From positions 1 to 64,000 of the forward strand of contig JAICIE010000002.1 in the NCBI GenBank assembly GCA_025924515.1: 64,000 nt of DNA, in the 5' to 3' direction. Shown here piece after piece: positions 43,929 through 53,184 of the stretch. Within the stretch, counting starts at the first letter, position 1; every line of letters begins with the position of its first letter. A program made the translations under genes and the position numbers. The stretch is from Jatrophihabitans sp. (lineage in GTDB: Bacteria; Actinomycetota; Actinomycetes; Mycobacteriales; Jatrophihabitantaceae). The notes beneath the pieces were generated by a model. The model did no database searches and had not been told where the DNA came from. It saw only the letters and a program-made list of their open reading frames with translations.

Positions 43929-43977
43929 TTAGATTGGTCGGCGATTGACGAGATTCCCGTTGTCCGCGCGGCGGTGC

Positions 43978-44940
43978 TCAGCGCAGCCCGACACGGGCCA
44001 GGTCCCGGCTGAGCTCCTCGTGCTCCGCTGCTGTCACCGGATCCAGCGGCGCGCGCACGTCCCCGCCCGATAGGCCGAGCAGGCCGGCCCAGTCCTTGAT
44101 GTAGGGAACGGGGTTGACGCGGTCACGCGCCCAGCGACCGTGCAGCCACTTGCTGTTCAATTCCCGCACCGGGTCGAGCGTCGCTGACACCTCGGCTGCC
44201 TTGTCGAAGTCGCCCTCCAGCGCCAGCCGGGTGTACTCGCGCATCGGCTGCCAGCTCGCGTTCTGGTACAGGTACGGCGCGGCTGACGACATGAAGACGG
44301 TCTGCCCGTGGTCGCGGACGTTCTCCAGCCACGTCGTCTCGTTGGGCTCGCACACCAGGATGCGGTCGCCGACGAGCGCCAGCGTCTTCAGATAGCGGCT
44401 GTGGTCGTGACCGACCTTGATGCCGCACACATTCTCGACGTCGGCGAGCCGGTCGATAAGTGTGAGCGGAAGGGACATCCCCGAGTAGTTGGTGTCGAAC
44501 AGCCACACGCCGATGTCGACCGAGTCGAGCACCTCCATGAACCAGCGGCGCAGTCCCTGCTCCGAAGCCGCCGGATAGTACGGATTAATGATCACTGCGA
44601 AGTCGGCGCCGGCCTCGGTCGCGTGACGGGTCATCTCGATCGTCTCGCGGGCGCCATGCGACCCCGTATGGGCGAGGACGGGGAAGCGTCCCCGAGCGGC
44701 CGCCACGATCACCTCCACGGCGGACCGGCGTTCGGCTCCGGTCAGCGACCAGAACTCCCCCATCACGCCGGTGCAGAAGATTCCGTCGACGCCGACCACG
44801 TCCGACAGGTGCTCGACGTCGGCCGCCAACGCCTCCTGGTCGACGCCGCCGGTCGCATCGAAGGGCGTGGTCATGGCGGCCCAGAGTCCGTGGAAACGTT
44901 CCCGAGCGGCCCGCTTCGCCGAATCTCGTGCATAGTCCAT
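43978..44940 (-). CDS. DapA-family lyase, variant active site
   Basis: A 320-residue Schiff-base aldolase of the DHDPS/NAL fold. The Schiff-base Lys is in NVCGIKVGHD. The GTTGE signature reads GVMGEFWSLT, and the usual YNxP segment reads LFDTNYSG, so the Thr of the proton relay and the catalytic Tyr appear replaced. NPYYPA is kept. This argues against dihydrodipicolinate synthase and suggests an aldolase or hydratase-aldolase on another 2-oxoacid. It is the last gene of the transporter-led operon, 13 bases after the C-C hydrolase gene. Confidence 0.85.
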   Translation of the reverse strand: MDYARDSAKRAARERFHGLWAAMTTPFDATGGVDQEALAADVEHLSDVVGVDGIFCTGVMGEFWSLTGAERRSAVEVIVAAARGRFPVLAHTGSHGARETIEMTRHATEAGADFAVIINPYYPAASEQGLRRWFMEVLDSVDIGVWLFDTNYSGMSLPLTLIDRLADVENVCGIKVGHDHSRYLKTLALVGDRILVCEPNETTWLENVRDHGQTVFMSSAAPYLYQNASWQPMREYTRLALEGDFDKAAEVSATLDPVRELNSKWLHGRWARDRVNPVPYIKDWAGLLGLSGGDVRAPLDPVTAAEHEELSRDLARVGLR

Positions 44941-44953
44941 CCGGTTCGCCCTC

Positions 44954-46003
44954 CTACAGCGTCTCGGCCAGCCAGTCGCCGACCATCGGCCGAGCCTTGA
45001 ACCACACGTTGTTCAGGATGTGCACACCGTCGGGATACACGACCGTCGTGACGGGACCCGCGAGCTCCTCGGCGATGCGCTCGGCATTCTGTGGCGGCGA
45101 CATGGCGTCAAGGGCTCCGTAGACCTGTAGCACCGGCACCGTCACTCGCTGCAGCATGCCGGCCAGGGTGATCGACGCCATGACGGCGGCAGGGTCGCGC
45201 CCCAAGTACTGATATTGCCCGGTACGGGTCAACGGCTCCATGGTGTCGAACCGTCCGGCTGGCGTGTACCAGCTGGAGATCGACACGACGGCGCGGATGC
45301 GCGGGTCGACCGCGGCCGCGCGCAACGCGAACAGGCCGCCGTAGGAGATGCCGCCGACCGCCACCCGCTCGGCGTCGATGTCGGATCGGTGCAGCAGCGC
45401 GTCGAGCACCGCCACGATCGCTGTCTCGTAATCGGCGCGCATCGTCCTCTCCAAGCTGACCGCTCCCTGCCCAGGCCCGTCGAACGCGGCCACGGCCGTC
45501 CCGCGTCGCACGATGTGCTGGGTCAAGTCGTACAGCTCCTCCTTGGTGGAGTCGGCACCCGGGAACAGCACGACGAGCGCCGGAGATTCCACACCCACCG
45601 GCAGTTGCAGGTAGCCGGGTAGCCGCACTCCGTCGAAGTCGACGCTCAGCAGTTCCAGCCGCGGCGTCACCAGCGGTGCCGCTTTCGCCCATACCTCGTC
45701 CATGCTCCCCAGCGCGGACCGGAACTGGTCCTGGTCGTGGGTGAACATGAAGCTGGCCCAGTGGTAGAAGAGCGCAGCCCGGACGTATGCCTCGCCGGCG
45801 GTGCGAGTGCGGCCGAGCGCGGCCGCCTCGTCGCCGCGAGCCGCGTGCTCGGCTGCGCGCGCGCTCCACTGCACGCACCACTGCTCGTAGTCGTCGATGC
45901 TCTGCCGCAACTGCTCGAACTCCCACGGCGCCACCGAGTTCGACAAGATCCGCCACGTGAATCGGCGATACATCGACTCCAGCCGGTCGTCGGCGACGGT
46001 CAC
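44954..46003 (-). CDS. alpha/beta hydrolase, FrsA/DHPON hydrolase-like (copy 1)
   Basis: A 349-residue alpha/beta hydrolase with a helical N-terminal cap (LRQSIDDYEQWCVQWSARAA, YVRAALFYHWASFMF). The core has LVVLFPGADSTKEELYDL, the nucleophile Ser in VGGISYGGLFALR, the acid in YGALDAMSP and the His in YPDGVHILNN. This layout is that of FrsA-like enzymes, including the C-C bond hydrolase 2,6-dihydroxypseudooxynicotine hydrolase. Two paralogues lie at 58279 and 59373. The GTG overlaps the acyl-CoA dehydrogenase stop. A role in cleaving a ring-derived ketone is plausible but unproven. Confidence 0.85.
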   Translation of the reverse strand: MTVADDRLESMYRRFTWRILSNSVAPWEFEQLRQSIDDYEQWCVQWSARAAEHAARGDEAAALGRTRTAGEAYVRAALFYHWASFMFTHDQDQFRSALGSMDEVWAKAAPLVTPRLELLSVDFDGVRLPGYLQLPVGVESPALVVLFPGADSTKEELYDLTQHIVRRGTAVAAFDGPGQGAVSLERTMRADYETAIVAVLDALLHRSDIDAERVAVGGISYGGLFALRAAAVDPRIRAVVSISSWYTPAGRFDTMEPLTRTGQYQYLGRDPAAVMASITLAGMLQRVTVPVLQVYGALDAMSPPQNAERIAEELAGPVTTVVYPDGVHILNNVWFKARPMVGDWLAETL

Positions 46004-47244
46004 GATCTCGCACTCCCCTCCGCCGCGGTCGACCGCCGCGCGCCGTCATGGCCGCGCCCGGCGGCGCGTTCCTCGGCCTGGTGGGTTCCGATCTTCATCG
46101 TCATCAGCGCGTTGGTCCCGTTTCCGTGCGTCAGCGTGAGGGCATCGCGGACGAGCTTCTCGACCGGGTGATCGGACATGATCCCGCGGCCGCCGAAGAG
46201 CAACATCGCCTTTTGGGTCACCTCGATAGCCACCTCCGCGGCGAAGACGCGCACCTGCCACGACCGCTGCGGATGAAATCCCCGCGAGTGCGAGTACTCC
46301 CACGCCACCGCGTGCAGCGAACTGCGGGCGGTGGCCAGCAGCATCTGCATCCGGCCCAGGTCTTGGGCGACCAGTTGGTGCCGGAAGATCGGCTTGCCCC
46401 CCTGTACGCGGTCCACCGACCAGTCCAACGCGGCCTCGTATGCCGAGCGAGCCACGCCGAGGCACATGCCCGCATTCGTGATGTTTGCCGAGGTCAGCCC
46501 GCGTTCGCTGGCCGCGTACCCGTCCCCAGGCTCGGTGATCGCATATTCGAGCGGGATCCGGCAGTTCTCGAGGATGACGTCGGCCTGCGGGGACCCGCGC
46601 TGCCCCATCTTGCGATAGAGCGGGCCGGTGGACACACCGGGCGTCGACGCAGGCACGGCGAACATGGTGGCGCCGGCGCGGATGCCGAGCGTCGGGTCAG
46701 TGCGAGCGAGCACGAAGTAGAGCGAGGCGATGCCTCCGTTGGTGATCATCGACTTGCGCCCGTCGAGAACCCAGAGTGTTCCGTCCCGGCGCGCGGACAG
46801 GGTGGCGCCGTGATGGGGCGCGTCGTACGGCAGCGCGTTGTCGCTGCCGGCCTGCGGCTCGGTGCTGGCACTCGCGGGCACGAACCGCTCGTCGTGCGCG
46901 ATGCCGTGCACGACCATGTCACGAATCGCCGCGGGCAGCCGCGGGACCAGCCGAGCGAAGCGCCAGTAGTGGCGGAAGAAGTACGCCGCCGACAGGTCCC
47001 CGGCGGCCAGTTCCTCGACCACAAGGCACTGCATCACCATGTCTGCGTCGCGACCGCCGAGTTCCCTGGGCAGCGGCAGGGCCTTCAACCCCAGGGCGGT
47101 CCCCTCGCGCATCAACTCCCATGGGAAGTCCGCCGCGGTGTCAAGTCCGTCCAGCCGCGAGGCCGCCGGGCGGAGCACCCGGTCTGCATAGTCGCGGGTG
47201 GCTTCGCGAAGCTCAAGCTGCTCGGCCGTCAGCTCCAGGTCCAC
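46000..47244 (-). CDS. acyl-CoA dehydrogenase family protein
   Basis: A 414-residue flavin enzyme with the usual layout: N-terminal helices (LTAEQLELREATRDYADRVL), the FAD-contact segment ASASTEPQAGSDN, then LDGRKSMITNGGIAS. The C-terminal helices have LFGGRGIMSDHPVEKLVRDA. The catalytic Glu of MCAD-type enzymes sits in IYEGT, but here the aligned stretch is THGNGT, so that Glu seems absent. A shifted base, as in isovaleryl-CoA dehydrogenase, is not obvious either. It may have a different chemistry. The GTG start is 59 bases after the LivF-like gene. Confidence 0.85.
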   Translation of the reverse strand: MDLELTAEQLELREATRDYADRVLRPAASRLDGLDTAADFPWELMREGTALGLKALPLPRELGGRDADMVMQCLVVEELAAGDLSAAYFFRHYWRFARLVPRLPAAIRDMVVHGIAHDERFVPASASTEPQAGSDNALPYDAPHHGATLSARRDGTLWVLDGRKSMITNGGIASLYFVLARTDPTLGIRAGATMFAVPASTPGVSTGPLYRKMGQRGSPQADVILENCRIPLEYAITEPGDGYAASERGLTSANITNAGMCLGVARSAYEAALDWSVDRVQGGKPIFRHQLVAQDLGRMQMLLATARSSLHAVAWEYSHSRGFHPQRSWQVRVFAAEVAIEVTQKAMLLFGGRGIMSDHPVEKLVRDALTLTHGNGTNALMTMKIGTHQAEERAAGRGHDGARRSTAAEGSARS

Positions 47245-47303
47245 GGCTCACCGCCGAGGTATCCGAGAGGCCGGTGCCACCGGTGACGCGTCAGGCCCGA
47301 CGG

Positions 47304-48080
47304 TCACGCGGGCCAACTCGGCGCATCGGCGTCTCCGCGCGGCCCGCTGGCGGAGAGCGCCGGGTCGATGTCGACGGTGCCGCCCAGATACAGCTGCCGC
47401 ATCTGCGGATTTAGAAGAATCTCCGCCCCGGTGCCGGTGAGTCGCACGCGGCCGGCCTCCATCACCACTCCGTGGCTGGCGAGTTCCAAGCCGGCGCGAA
47501 CGTTCTGCTCCACCAGCAGGACGGTGCGGCCGTCGGACTGCATCTGCCGCACGTAGCCGTACATCATGAGCGCGGCCTTCGGCTCCAGCCCCATCGACGG
47601 CTCGTCGAGCACGACGAGCGACGGATCCAGCATCAAGGCGCGCGCGAACTCGACCATCCGCTGCTGGCCGCCGGACAGCGATCCAGCGCGGTCGTCGAGC
47701 CGTTCGCGCACGATCGGAAACTGCTCGACGACCTCCGCCATGCGCTTGCGCACCACGGCCTGGTCGCGAACCAAAAAGGCACCCAGTTCGACGTTGTCTC
47801 GGACCGAAAGATCCGGGAAGAGGCTCCGGGACTGCATGACCTGCACGATGCCGCTGCGCAGGATGTGCTGTGGAGACTTTCCCGTCAGCGACTTCCCCTG
47901 GAATGTGACGGTGCCAAGGCGCGGGCGGAGCAGGCCGCTGACGACCTTGAGCAACGTGGACTTCCCTGCGCCGTTGGGGCCGACGACGCACGTGATCGAT
48001 CCCTCCTCCACGGTCAGGTCCACGCCGCGCAAGATGTCGCCGCCGCCGTACCCGGCTACCACACCTGTCAGCGTCAGCAT
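47304..48080 (-). CDS. LivF-type ABC transporter ATP-binding protein
   Basis: A 258-residue ATPase of the branched-chain amino acid-type (HAAT) importer family. The motifs are intact: Walker A GPNGAGKST, Q-loop QVMQSRSLFPDLSV, signature LSGGQQRMVEFARAL, Walker B LVVLDEPSMGL and the switch His position in LLVEQNV. Its ATG directly follows the LivG-like stop codon. The substrate is set by the binding protein at 50844 and is probably a pathway compound, not necessarily an amino acid. Confidence 0.93.
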   Translation of the reverse strand: MLTLTGVVAGYGGGDILRGVDLTVEEGSITCVVGPNGAGKSTLLKVVSGLLRPRLGTVTFQGKSLTGKSPQHILRSGIVQVMQSRSLFPDLSVRDNVELGAFLVRDQAVVRKRMAEVVEQFPIVRERLDDRAGSLSGGQQRMVEFARALMLDPSLVVLDEPSMGLEPKAALMMYGYVRQMQSDGRTVLLVEQNVRAGLELASHGVVMEAGRVRLTGTGAEILLNPQMRQLYLGGTVDIDPALSASGPRGDADAPSWPA

Positions 48081-48833
48081 TCAGGCCTCCGCAGCCGACA
48101 CGTCGGTACCGAGGTATGCGTCGAGCACCGCCGGGTCCGATCGCACCTTCTCGGGCGACCCCTCCATCAGCGCGGCACCGTTGTGCATCACCGAGACCTG
48201 GTCACAGATGCCCATCACGAACTCCATGTCGTGCTCGACGATCACAAAGGTGACCCCTTGCGCGTTGAGCGCCTTGATCCGTCCGGCGAGGTGCCTGAGC
48301 AGGGTCGGGTTCACCCCACCCGCGGGCTCGTCGAGCAGCATCACCGACGGGCTTGCGACCATGATGAAGGCGAATTCGAGCAGCTTCTGCTGTCCGTACG
48401 ACAGGCTCCCGGCGGGCTCTCTGGATAGCCGCGTGAGGCCGACGAAGTCGAGCGCCTCCAGCGCTCGCTCGTGCTCCGCGCCGGAGGTCCACCGGCGCAG
48501 CTGTCCGAGCAACCCGCGCCGTTGCGCGGCGACGTGCACATTCTCGAGCACGGTGAGCCGGGGAAATATCCGGGTGAGCTGGAAGGTGCGCCCGACGCCG
48601 GCGGCGAAAACCGCGTCCGGCGTCGCCTGGGTCATGTCGCGGCCGCGCAGCAGCACGCGCCCGGCGTCCGGTCGCTCGTAGCCGGTCATGACGTTGAACA
48701 GCGTCGTCTTGCCAGAGCCGTTCGGACCGATGAGCCCGTTGACGGCGCCCTCGGCGAACGCCATCGTGCAGCCGCGCAGCGCCTGCACGCCGCCATAGCT
48801 TTTCCGGACCTCCTCGACGGTGAGCACGCTCAC
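48081..48833 (-). CDS. LivG-type ABC transporter ATP-binding protein
   Basis: A 250-residue partner ATPase: Walker A GPNGSGKTT, the Q-loop segment RTFQLTRIFPRLTV, signature LSYGQQKLLEFAF, Walker B VMLLDEPAGGV and the switch His in VIVEHDMEFVM. I place the start at GTG 48833, which overlaps the LivM-like stop; an upstream in-frame ATG at 48950 would lie inside that gene. It works with the LivF-like protein on the LivH/LivM-like pore. Confidence 0.93.
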   Translation of the reverse strand: MSVLTVEEVRKSYGGVQALRGCTMAFAEGAVNGLIGPNGSGKTTLFNVMTGYERPDAGRVLLRGRDMTQATPDAVFAAGVGRTFQLTRIFPRLTVLENVHVAAQRRGLLGQLRRWTSGAEHERALEALDFVGLTRLSREPAGSLSYGQQKLLEFAFIMVASPSVMLLDEPAGGVNPTLLRHLAGRIKALNAQGVTFVIVEHDMEFVMGICDQVSVMHNGAALMEGSPEKVRSDPAVLDAYLGTDVSAAEA

Positions 48834-49942
48834 GCCGACCCGCCCTGGTTGAGGACCACATCGAATGGCCGGCCCACGTCCGGGGCGCTGTCCGGCGGAA
48901 CTCCGGTCGAAGGCGTATTGCGGGCCCGGTAGGTCACCCACTGTCGCCACCGAGCGGCGATGCTGGGCACGATTCCCTGTGGCAGCAGGCGCAGGATCAG
49001 GACGAACAGGAGCCCGTACACGATCAGGAAGACGTTCGCCCCGCCGAACTGCAGGAGGAAGTACTGCTGCAACGACCCGATGACCAGCGCACCCAGTGCC
49101 GGGCCGATCAGCGTACCGAGCCCACCGGTGAAAGCCATGACCGCGAGGGCGAGGTCGAAACTCGGGTCGAATGCGAACTGCGGGAAGACCGAGCCGATGA
49201 ACGGCGCGTAGATGGCCCCGGCCGCGCCGACGAACACCGCCGAGATGGCGAAGGCGACCAGCTTCGTCCGGGTGGTGCGCACGCCGAGACTGCGTGCACG
49301 GTCCTCATCGTCGCGGATTGCCAGCAGCCCCAGACCGAACTTCGAGCGCCGGACCCACCAGGAGGTCACCAGCGCAATCGCAGCAGCAAGCAGGCCGATG
49401 TAGTAGAACGGCTCGTTGAAGTACGCGCCGGACCAGGTCGGGAACGGCAGTTGCATGCCTTGCGACCCACCGGTCCAACTGCGCAGGTTGAAGGCCAGCA
49501 ACTGGAAGATGAACATCACCGCGATGGTGAGCACGATGAAGGTGTGCTTGCGGACACGCAGCAACATCCAACCGATGGGCACCGCGGCGAGGCCGGCGAT
49601 CGCCCCGGCAACAGGGAGCAGCGCAAACAGGTCCCATCCTGCCGGAATCTTGAAGCGGCTCGTCAGCATCGCCGAGGAATACTGGCCGATCCCGAAGAAG
49701 AGGGCGTGACCCAGCGCGATGTAGCCCGAGTAGCCGGAGAAGATGTTCCAGCCGCTCACCGCGAGCAGGTAGATCATCGCGAAGACGCCCACCGAGGTGA
49801 TGGTCGGGTTGGTGAACACCAGCGGGAACACGACGAGCGCGGCGACGACCAGCAGCAGCGAGCCGAACCGGACGGTGCGCGGCAGATCGTAACTCGCCGG
49901 ACTATCGGTCGCGGTCCGGTTCGAGACGTCCGTCGCGCTCAT
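48830..49942 (-). CDS. LivM-type ABC transporter permease
   Basis: A 370-residue membrane protein with about nine or ten helices. The LivM pattern is LLAVSGWNIFSGYSGYIALG, then FFGIGQYSSAMLTSRF, and the ATPase-contact loop AIRDDEDRARSLGVRTTRTK with the EAA-type Gly. A hydrophilic tail of about 40 residues follows. The ATG at 49942 overlaps the LivH-like stop (ATGA). Confidence 0.92.
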   Translation of the reverse strand: MSATDVSNRTATDSPASYDLPRTVRFGSLLLVVAALVVFPLVFTNPTITSVGVFAMIYLLAVSGWNIFSGYSGYIALGHALFFGIGQYSSAMLTSRFKIPAGWDLFALLPVAGAIAGLAAVPIGWMLLRVRKHTFIVLTIAVMFIFQLLAFNLRSWTGGSQGMQLPFPTWSGAYFNEPFYYIGLLAAAIALVTSWWVRRSKFGLGLLAIRDDEDRARSLGVRTTRTKLVAFAISAVFVGAAGAIYAPFIGSVFPQFAFDPSFDLALAVMAFTGGLGTLIGPALGALVIGSLQQYFLLQFGGANVFLIVYGLLFVLILRLLPQGIVPSIAARWRQWVTYRARNTPSTGVPPDSAPDVGRPFDVVLNQGGSA

Positions 49943-50811
49943 TGGGCGCGAACCGCTCGTCGGCCGAACAGGCCCTGTGGCCGCAGCAGCAGTACGACCA
50001 CCAGCACCAGGTAGAAGGTGGTCTGCCCCCACACGGGCGACCACACCACCGCGACCACGTCCTGGATGACCAGCATCAGCAGGGCGGCCACGAGTGCACC
50101 GCTGATGCTGCCGAACCCGCCGAGGATCACGATGACCAGCAACCGGGAAATCAGGTCGTACGAGCTCGCCGCGTTGAACGCATTCGTGGTCCCGAAGACC
50201 ATCCCGCCCGCCGCAGCCAATCCGATCCCGATGCCGAGCGTTATGGCGGAAACTCGGTCAGTGTTGATGCCGACCATGCGGGCGGCTACCGGGTTCTGCA
50301 TCGACGCCCGCAAGCTCCGTCCGAAGCGGGAGCGATAGATGAGCGTGTACAGCAGCGCCAGCAGCCCGACGCTGAGCGCGAAGGCGTACAGGTAGATCGC
50401 AGGGAAGTTTAATCTGCCGAGTTGGAACGACTTGTTGACGTAAGACGCGTGCACCTGGACGAGGTTGCTCTTAAAAACCCAGTCCAGGATGCCCTCGATC
50501 AGCGTGGCCACCGCGAACATCACCAGCAACGACATCACGACCCGGTCGCGCTTGATCGGCTTGATCAACACCCAGTAGATGGCCACTCCGAGCAATGAGG
50601 TCGCCGGCACTGTGATCAGCAGGGAGAGGAACGGGTCGATGTTCAGATGAACCGACAAGGCATAGCTGAGATAGGCACCCAAGACCACCAGTGCACCCTG
50701 AGCGAAGTTGACGATGTCCATCACCCCGAAGACCAGCGTGAGCCCGGCTGCCATGAGGGCGTAGAAGCCGCCGACCAGGATTCCGTCGATGATCGCTTGA
50801 GCGATGAGCAA
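49939..50811 (-). CDS. LivH-type ABC transporter permease
   Basis: A 290-residue permease with the LivH pattern: GILVGGFYALMAAGLTLVFG, then DIVNFAQGALVVLGAY and the cytoplasmic loop RASMQNPVAARMVGINTDR. The start is TTG at 50811, supported by AGGGAAA 4 bases before it; the frame extends upstream but into the binding-protein gene. It forms the pore with the LivM-like protein. Confidence 0.9.
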   Translation of the reverse strand: MLIAQAIIDGILVGGFYALMAAGLTLVFGVMDIVNFAQGALVVLGAYLSYALSVHLNIDPFLSLLITVPATSLLGVAIYWVLIKPIKRDRVVMSLLVMFAVATLIEGILDWVFKSNLVQVHASYVNKSFQLGRLNFPAIYLYAFALSVGLLALLYTLIYRSRFGRSLRASMQNPVAARMVGINTDRVSAITLGIGIGLAAAGGMVFGTTNAFNAASSYDLISRLLVIVILGGFGSISGALVAALLMLVIQDVVAVVWSPVWGQTTFYLVLVVVLLLRPQGLFGRRAVRAQ

Positions 50812-50843
50812 GGTTTCCCTGTCCCCTGAATATCCGGTCGGTG

Positions 50844-52160
50844 CTAGGAACCCGAAGTCGTTCCCCAGTTGGGACGGTTCGCCTCGATCGGCTTGGTGCC
50901 TCCGGCTCCCGTGGGCAGGACGGGCACGAGTTGGCCCTTCTGCCACTGGAACACGTACGGCGTCGCGCCGGCGTTTTCGCCGTCTGCAGCGAAGTGCACG
51001 GGACCCTGCACGCTTTTGAACGTGGCGTTCGAGTGCAGGTAGCTCTGGAGTTTGGAATTGTCAAGCGACTTGTTGTGCGTCACGGCCTGCGCCAGAACCT
51101 GGCCGGCCGAGAACGCCTCGGCGACGTCCGCGCTGATGTTGGCCGCTTTGCCGCCGTACATCTTCAGGTATTGCGCCACCATGTCGGCGTTCTGGTAGAA
51201 GGTCGAGCCGGGGTACCAGGTGTTGGGCACCATGATCCCCTCGGTGTTGTTCGCGCCTACCGCCTTGACGAAGGTGGCGCCCTGGTCGGGACCGGACGCT
51301 TCGATCAGCATCTGCGGGTTGTACCGCTTCTGGATGAACGACTGGATGAACGCGTCGCCGTCCGGCGGCATCGTGCCTAGAACGACGATCTTCGCCCCGG
51401 ATGCCACGATGGCCGACGCGATGGAGGTGTAGTCGGTGGTCTCGAGCGGATAGACCTTGTAGACCGCGCTCTGGAAGCCGCGTTTGGTGAGGTAATTACG
51501 CGCGCCGTCAGTGGTCGGCTTGATGAACGGGTCGTCCATCGTCGCGTAGGCGACAGGCTGCGGCTTGCTGGTGGCGGCCAACCACTTCGCGAATGTGATC
51601 ATCTGGAAGGTTGCCGAAGCGCTCACGTCGAAGACGTTCTTCAGGCCGGCCTGGAAGACTGATGGGCCGCCGCCGATGCCTTCCAGCATGACGTAGCTGT
51701 ACCGGTTCGCGATGACCGAGGCCGGACGGGTGAGCAGCGTGGAGTAGGGGCCGAGCACGAAGTCGACCTTGTCGGAGGTGATCAGCTTCTGGTAATTGGT
51801 GACCACCTGAGTCGGGCTCGAGCCGTCGGACAGGAACGTGAGCTGGATCTGGCGGCCGAGGATGCCACCGTGCGCGTTCTGGTAGGCCGCCCAGGTCTTG
51901 TATCCCTGTTCGGTGGCGACGCCGTCAGCCGAGAAGTCGCCCGACAGCGAGACCGAGACTCCGATCTTGATGGGGGCGGACGTGGTGCTGGACTTGCTGC
52001 CGGACGAGGTGCCGCCGGCAGGAGCGCTCTTTCCGGAGCTGCTGCTGCTGCACGCCGATGCCAACAGCGCCAAGGCGGACGCTCCGGCGAGCCAGGTCGA
52101 ACCGCGACGGATACCGGCGCGTCGGCGACTGCCGGACCGATCTGTGCGGACGGGCGTCAC
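50844..52160 (-). CDS. LivK-type substrate-binding lipoprotein
   Basis: A 438-residue type-1 binding protein. After an Arg-rich start comes a helix with lipobox LASAC (Cys37), a Ser/Gly linker, and then IKIGVSVSLSGDFSADG, ILGRQIQLTFLSD and VDFVLGPYSTLLT of the Peripla_BP_6 family. The later part GPDQGATFVKAVGANNTEGI suits ligand binding. AGGAGG precedes the GTG start. It leads the operon of importer, acyl-CoA dehydrogenase, hydrolase and DapA-type genes. A LacI-type site lies 41 bases upstream. Confidence 0.93.
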   Translation of the reverse strand: MTPVRTDRSGSRRRAGIRRGSTWLAGASALALLASACSSSSSGKSAPAGGTSSGSKSSTTSAPIKIGVSVSLSGDFSADGVATEQGYKTWAAYQNAHGGILGRQIQLTFLSDGSSPTQVVTNYQKLITSDKVDFVLGPYSTLLTRPASVIANRYSYVMLEGIGGGPSVFQAGLKNVFDVSASATFQMITFAKWLAATSKPQPVAYATMDDPFIKPTTDGARNYLTKRGFQSAVYKVYPLETTDYTSIASAIVASGAKIVVLGTMPPDGDAFIQSFIQKRYNPQMLIEASGPDQGATFVKAVGANNTEGIMVPNTWYPGSTFYQNADMVAQYLKMYGGKAANISADVAEAFSAGQVLAQAVTHNKSLDNSKLQSYLHSNATFKSVQGPVHFAADGENAGATPYVFQWQKGQLVPVLPTGAGGTKPIEANRPNWGTTSGS

Positions 52161-52200
52161 GGCGGCCTCCTGAGGACATCAGTGTCTGAAGCGAGCGCGA

Positions 52201-52214
52201 AACAATCGTTTGCA
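52201..52214. promoter_or_regulatory. LacI-type operator AACAATCGTTTGCA
   Basis: The right half TTGCA is perfect, and the left half is CAA with its outer two bases changed. It lies 41 bases before the binding-protein gene that leads the importer operon. Confidence 0.65.
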
Positions 52215-52275
52215 GGAACGTAAGAGCCGTGCCCGTCGTTGTCAACGTCTGGACCTCACGATCAGGCGACAATGC

Positions 52276-53184
52276 TCAGTGGTCCAGCAGGTCGAGCGCG
52301 CGAAGGCCGTGCTCCAACCGTTGCGTCGCCGCACCGTCCAGATCGAGCAGCGGCAGCCGGACGCCGCCGACCGGGCGCCCCTGCATCTTCAGCGCCGCCT
52401 TCACCGACGCCGGGTAACCGGTTGCCCGCAGCAGGTGCCACAGCGCTGAAGCCCGATACTGGAGCGCACGCGCGCGTTCCATGTCCCCCGCAGCGCACGC
52501 TTCGTACAGCTCCAGCACCAACTGCGGCGCGATAGAGGACGCGGGTGAGAAGCAGCCGGCCGCCCCGAGGCACATCGACGGCAGCAGGTATTCAACGCCC
52601 GGCAGGACTGCGAAGTCCGGTCGCAGCGCGGTGGCTCGTCGACAGGTCTCCGTGAAAGACTGCATGTCGTAGGCGGCGTCCTTGACGCCGACGAAATTGG
52701 GACAGCGCTCGATCAGGTCCTCGATGAGCTCGGCGTCGACTGCCACGCCCAGCCGGGACGGGAAGTTGTAGGCGAGCAGGCCGACCGACACGGCACCCGC
52801 GAGGGCGCGGTAGTGCGCGGCCAGGGCCGGCCGAGACGGTCGCCAGTGATACGGCGTCACGCAGACGACCGCGGCCGCCCCTGCCGATTCAGCGTGCTCG
52901 GCGAGAGCGATGGCCTGCGCGGTGCCGGGCATGCTGACGTGCGCCAGGATCGGCACCCGACCGCCTACCGCGGCCACCGCACGGCTGACCACGAGCTGAC
53001 GCTCCTCGGTGGTCAGGTTCAGCGATTCGCCCGTGTGGAGGGGCAGCGCGATTCCGTGCACGCCGGCGAGCACAAGGTCGTCGCACAACCGCTCCAGCGC
53101 GTCGGTGTCCACGCGGTCGTCCTCGGTGAACGGCGTGACCGGCGCCCCGATCACTCCGCGCAGCTCGGAGGTCACCCCGCTCAC
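52276..53184 (-). CDS. DapA-family lyase (second copy)
   Basis: A 302-residue DHDPS/NAL-fold enzyme: RGVIGAPVTPFTEDDRVDTD, the substrate loop LPLHTGESLNLT in place of GTTGE, VTPYHW, and the Schiff-base Lys in FVGVKDAAYD. Unlike the copy at 43978, it keeps the YNxP-like AYNFPSRLG with the catalytic Tyr. It is the last gene of the minus operon that starts with the ThDP enzyme, overlapping the alcohol dehydrogenase by 4 bases. It is probably an aldolase or lyase for a pathway 2-oxoacid. Confidence 0.87.
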   Translation of the reverse strand: MSGVTSELRGVIGAPVTPFTEDDRVDTDALERLCDDLVLAGVHGIALPLHTGESLNLTTEERQLVVSRAVAAVGGRVPILAHVSMPGTAQAIALAEHAESAGAAAVVCVTPYHWRPSRPALAAHYRALAGAVSVGLLAYNFPSRLGVAVDAELIEDLIERCPNFVGVKDAAYDMQSFTETCRRATALRPDFAVLPGVEYLLPSMCLGAAGCFSPASSIAPQLVLELYEACAAGDMERARALQYRASALWHLLRATGYPASVKAALKMQGRPVGGVRLPLLDLDGAATQRLEHGLRALDLLDH

